From Caryophanales bacterium UBA3935 (GTDB taxonomy: Bacteria > Bacillota_I > Bacilli_A > ML615J-28 > CAG-698), in assembly GCA_002385755.1 (NCBI GenBank), contig DGED01000059.1, positions 17,444-24,408 on the forward strand: 6,965 nt of DNA, read 5' to 3'. The translations under genes were made by a program, and so were the position numbers. Each line of letters starts with the position of its first letter. Within the stretch, counting starts at the first letter, position 1. Shown here piece by piece: positions 6,210 through 6,965 of this stretch. A model generated the notes under the pieces. The model saw only the letters and a program-made list of their open reading frames with translations, ran no database searches and was not told the DNA's origin.

Positions 6210-6249
6210 ATTGTTTTGTCCTCAAAAAAAAGTCAAATTCTGCTCCAAT
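6210..6249 (+). repeat. Left arm of imperfect inverted repeat
   Basis: This arm is complementary to 6315-6352, with a 2-nt length difference and a few mismatches in the middle. The three matched blocks are ATTGTT, TGTCCTCA and CTGCTCCAAT, with a fourth (TCAAAT) between the last two. In RNA these are complementary to the start codon region, Shine-Dalgarno and 5' end of the downstream mRNA. Confidence 0.85.
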
Positions 6250-6261
6250 TTGACTTTTTTT
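6225..6261 (+). terminator. Rho-independent terminator with C-rich loop
   Basis: AGTCAAATT (6231-6239) and AATTTGACT (6247-6255) pair perfectly around loop CTGCTCC (6240-6246), extended by A-T pairs into T6255-6261. It ends the riboswitch-controlled transcript. The loop is the exact complement of GGAGCAG (6318-6324), the predicted 5' end of the next gene's mRNA. Confidence 0.88.
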
Positions 6262-6282
6262 AAAATTATAATTACAAATAAG

Positions 6283-6311
6283 TTGCAAAAACGAGCGATT
6301 TATTATAATAT
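6283..6311 (+). promoter_or_regulatory. Promoter of the intact TasA-like gene
   Basis: TTGCAA (6283-6288) and TAATAT (6306-6311) are exactly 17 nt apart. Transcription should begin near G6318, giving a 33-nt leader that starts GGAGCAGC and carries Shine-Dalgarno GAGG (6339-6342), 8 nt before the ATG. Confidence 0.75.
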
Positions 6312-6314
6312 ATT

Positions 6315-6352
6315 ATTGGAGCAGCATTTGATTATTGTGAGGACATAACAAT
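6315..6352 (+). repeat. Right arm of imperfect inverted repeat, containing the leader and RBS
   Basis: The blocks ATTGGAGCAG, ATTTGA, TGAGGACA and AACAAT are the complements, in reverse order, of those in 6210-6249. The arm covers the predicted transcript start, the Shine-Dalgarno and the first bases of the start codon. Any duplex with the left-arm RNA would block ribosome access. Confidence 0.85.
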
Positions 6353-6851
6353 GATTCGTAAAACGACTTTGCCGTTAGTTTTCGGCTTGGTATTTTTACT
6401 TTTAACCATTACGGTTACTACCTACAGTTTTTGGGATAAACTAACCGCCGCCGACGAGGATAAGGCGATCGTTCTCGGATCCGGGATCGATTTAATTGTC
6501 GAGAAGGTGGAGTTAACGCCGCCCGCGGGTAAATACCTGGTGCCCAAGGGCGCCGTGAAAGGCGTTAATGACGTTGACGAGATTGTTTTGAATTACGACG
6601 TCCAGTTGTCGGAAAAGGCGCTTAACGATTTACATTTGGTAATTAAGGCGGAAAACGTGACGATTGGCGGCAGTTCTCAATATGCTTATCTCGTGAACAT
6701 TGAAATTGAGAAAGAACGAGAAGTCGTGAATAACGACAAGGTGGCCGTAGTGGTAAAAGTCTTCTTAAACAACCCGGATGACGAATCCGTCTATCAGGAG
6801 GTAAAAGGGAAGGCGATTAAGTTTGAGTTGCATTTTACCGCTCAACAATAA
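6351..6851 (+). CDS. TasA/camelysin-like exported protein with SipW-class signal peptide
   Basis: The 166-residue protein starts with MIRKTT, a hydrophobic segment at about 7-24, then TTYSFWDKLTA. This resembles the SipW-dependent signal region (TYAxFxD type) of TasA and camelysin family proteins, followed by a GSGIDLIV segment that corresponds to the usual GTLDL motif. The rest alternates short strands, as in the beta-sandwich fibre-forming TasA fold (VDEIVLNYDVQL, VAVVVKVFLNNP, IKFELHFTAQQ). It is a paralogue of the truncated frame upstream. It has its own promoter, a 33-nt leader and Shine-Dalgarno GAGG. It is followed after 15 nt by the start of a candidate SipW peptidase gene, the usual pairing. 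An exported matrix or fibre-like role is inferred from family and context; there is no recognisable catalytic motif. Confidence 0.7.
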   Translation: MIRKTTLPLVFGLVFLLLTITVTTYSFWDKLTAADEDKAIVLGSGIDLIVEKVELTPPAGKYLVPKGAVKGVNDVDEIVLNYDVQLSEKALNDLHLVIKAENVTIGGSSQYAYLVNIEIEKEREVVNNDKVAVVVKVFLNNPDDESVYQEVKGKAIKFELHFTAQQ

Positions 6852-6866
6852 TAAGGACATTGGAAA

Positions 6867-6965
6867 ATGGAGGATAGAAAAAAGAAGAGGAAAATATTTA
6901 CGGTAATAATCAACGTCATATCTTATATATTGTTATTGATTCTTTGTATATGTCAACATAAAATT
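6867..6965 (+). CDS. Start of probable SipW-type signal peptidase I (partial, 3' end outside window)
   Basis: An ATG at 6867 with AAGGA (6853-6857) 9 nt upstream opens a frame that runs to the window end, 33 codons. It encodes MEDRKKKRKIFTVIINVISY followed by a very hydrophobic ILLLILCIC segment: a basic cytoplasmic N-terminus and one membrane helix. This is the expected beginning of an ER-type signal peptidase I such as SipW, and the position right behind a SipW-class substrate supports it. The catalytic Ser region is not in the window, so another small membrane protein cannot be excluded. The 15-nt gap after the TasA-like gene implies one operon. Confidence 0.5.
   Translation, partial: MEDRKKKRKIFTVIINVISYILLLILCICQHKI

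Noticed and set aside
6258..6270. TATAAT on the minus strand at 6270-6265 as an antisense promoter
   Set aside because: No -35 at proper spacing, and the resulting RNA would meet the hairpin almost at once.
6154..6348. A 64-codon open frame between the two TasA-like genes
   Set aside because: It starts with TTG without a ribosome binding site, reads straight through the terminator hairpin and the promoter, and has no recognisable composition.
6210..6352. The inverted repeat as a miniature transposable element with terminal repeats
   Set aside because: No target-site duplication flanks the arms, and the right arm includes the functional leader, Shine-Dalgarno and start codon. A leader-derived inverted copy fits better, though a genome-wide copy search would settle it.

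Overview
The window looks like a chromosomal segment of a low-G+C Gram-positive bacterium (Bacillota or the Mollicutes-related branch). The support is AT-rich intergenic DNA with near-consensus TTGACA/TATAAT promoters, strong AGGAGG-type ribosome binding sites, CCA-encoding tRNA genes, a class II (Firmicutes-type) galT, PduL as the only visible phosphotransacylase, and a SipW/TasA-like secretion locus. TGA ends galK and no TGA occurs inside a gene, so nothing suggests a recoded TGA. Assignment below phylum is inference.

Layout. (1) 1-1456: the 3' part of a large, probably surface-exposed protein with a very acidic C-terminal tail; its 5' end lies outside the window. (2) 1522-2237: promoter, an unusual leader with a hairpin between Shine-Dalgarno and start codon, pduL, and a strong terminator. 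(3) 2242-4912: galK and galT overlapping by 4 nt, a Leloir-pathway operon closed by an 11-bp terminator hairpin. (4) 5029-5513: four tRNA genes (Lys-CTT, Arg-CCG, Leu-CAG, Pro-CGG) behind two promoters; all four anticodons begin with C and read G-ending codons. (5) 5581-6965: a strong promoter drives a cyclic-di-GMP-I (GEMM) riboswitch and its expression-platform terminator. Right after it comes an open frame lacking its signal peptide and any ATG, a terminator, a second promoter, an intact paralogue with a SipW-class signal peptide, and the start of what looks like the SipW-type signal peptidase gene.

The most interesting part is region 5. The riboswitch controls a transcript carrying a decapitated TasA/camelysin-like gene. 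The 3' end of that transcript (6210-6261) is an intrinsic terminator whose loop and 5' flank are complementary, over about 40 nt with mismatches, to the 5' leader, Shine-Dalgarno and start codon of the next gene's mRNA. This suggests a second-messenger-controlled antisense circuit acting on an exported matrix or fibre-like protein. That reading is inference; the complementarity, promoters, riboswitch core and paralogy are visible in the sequence.
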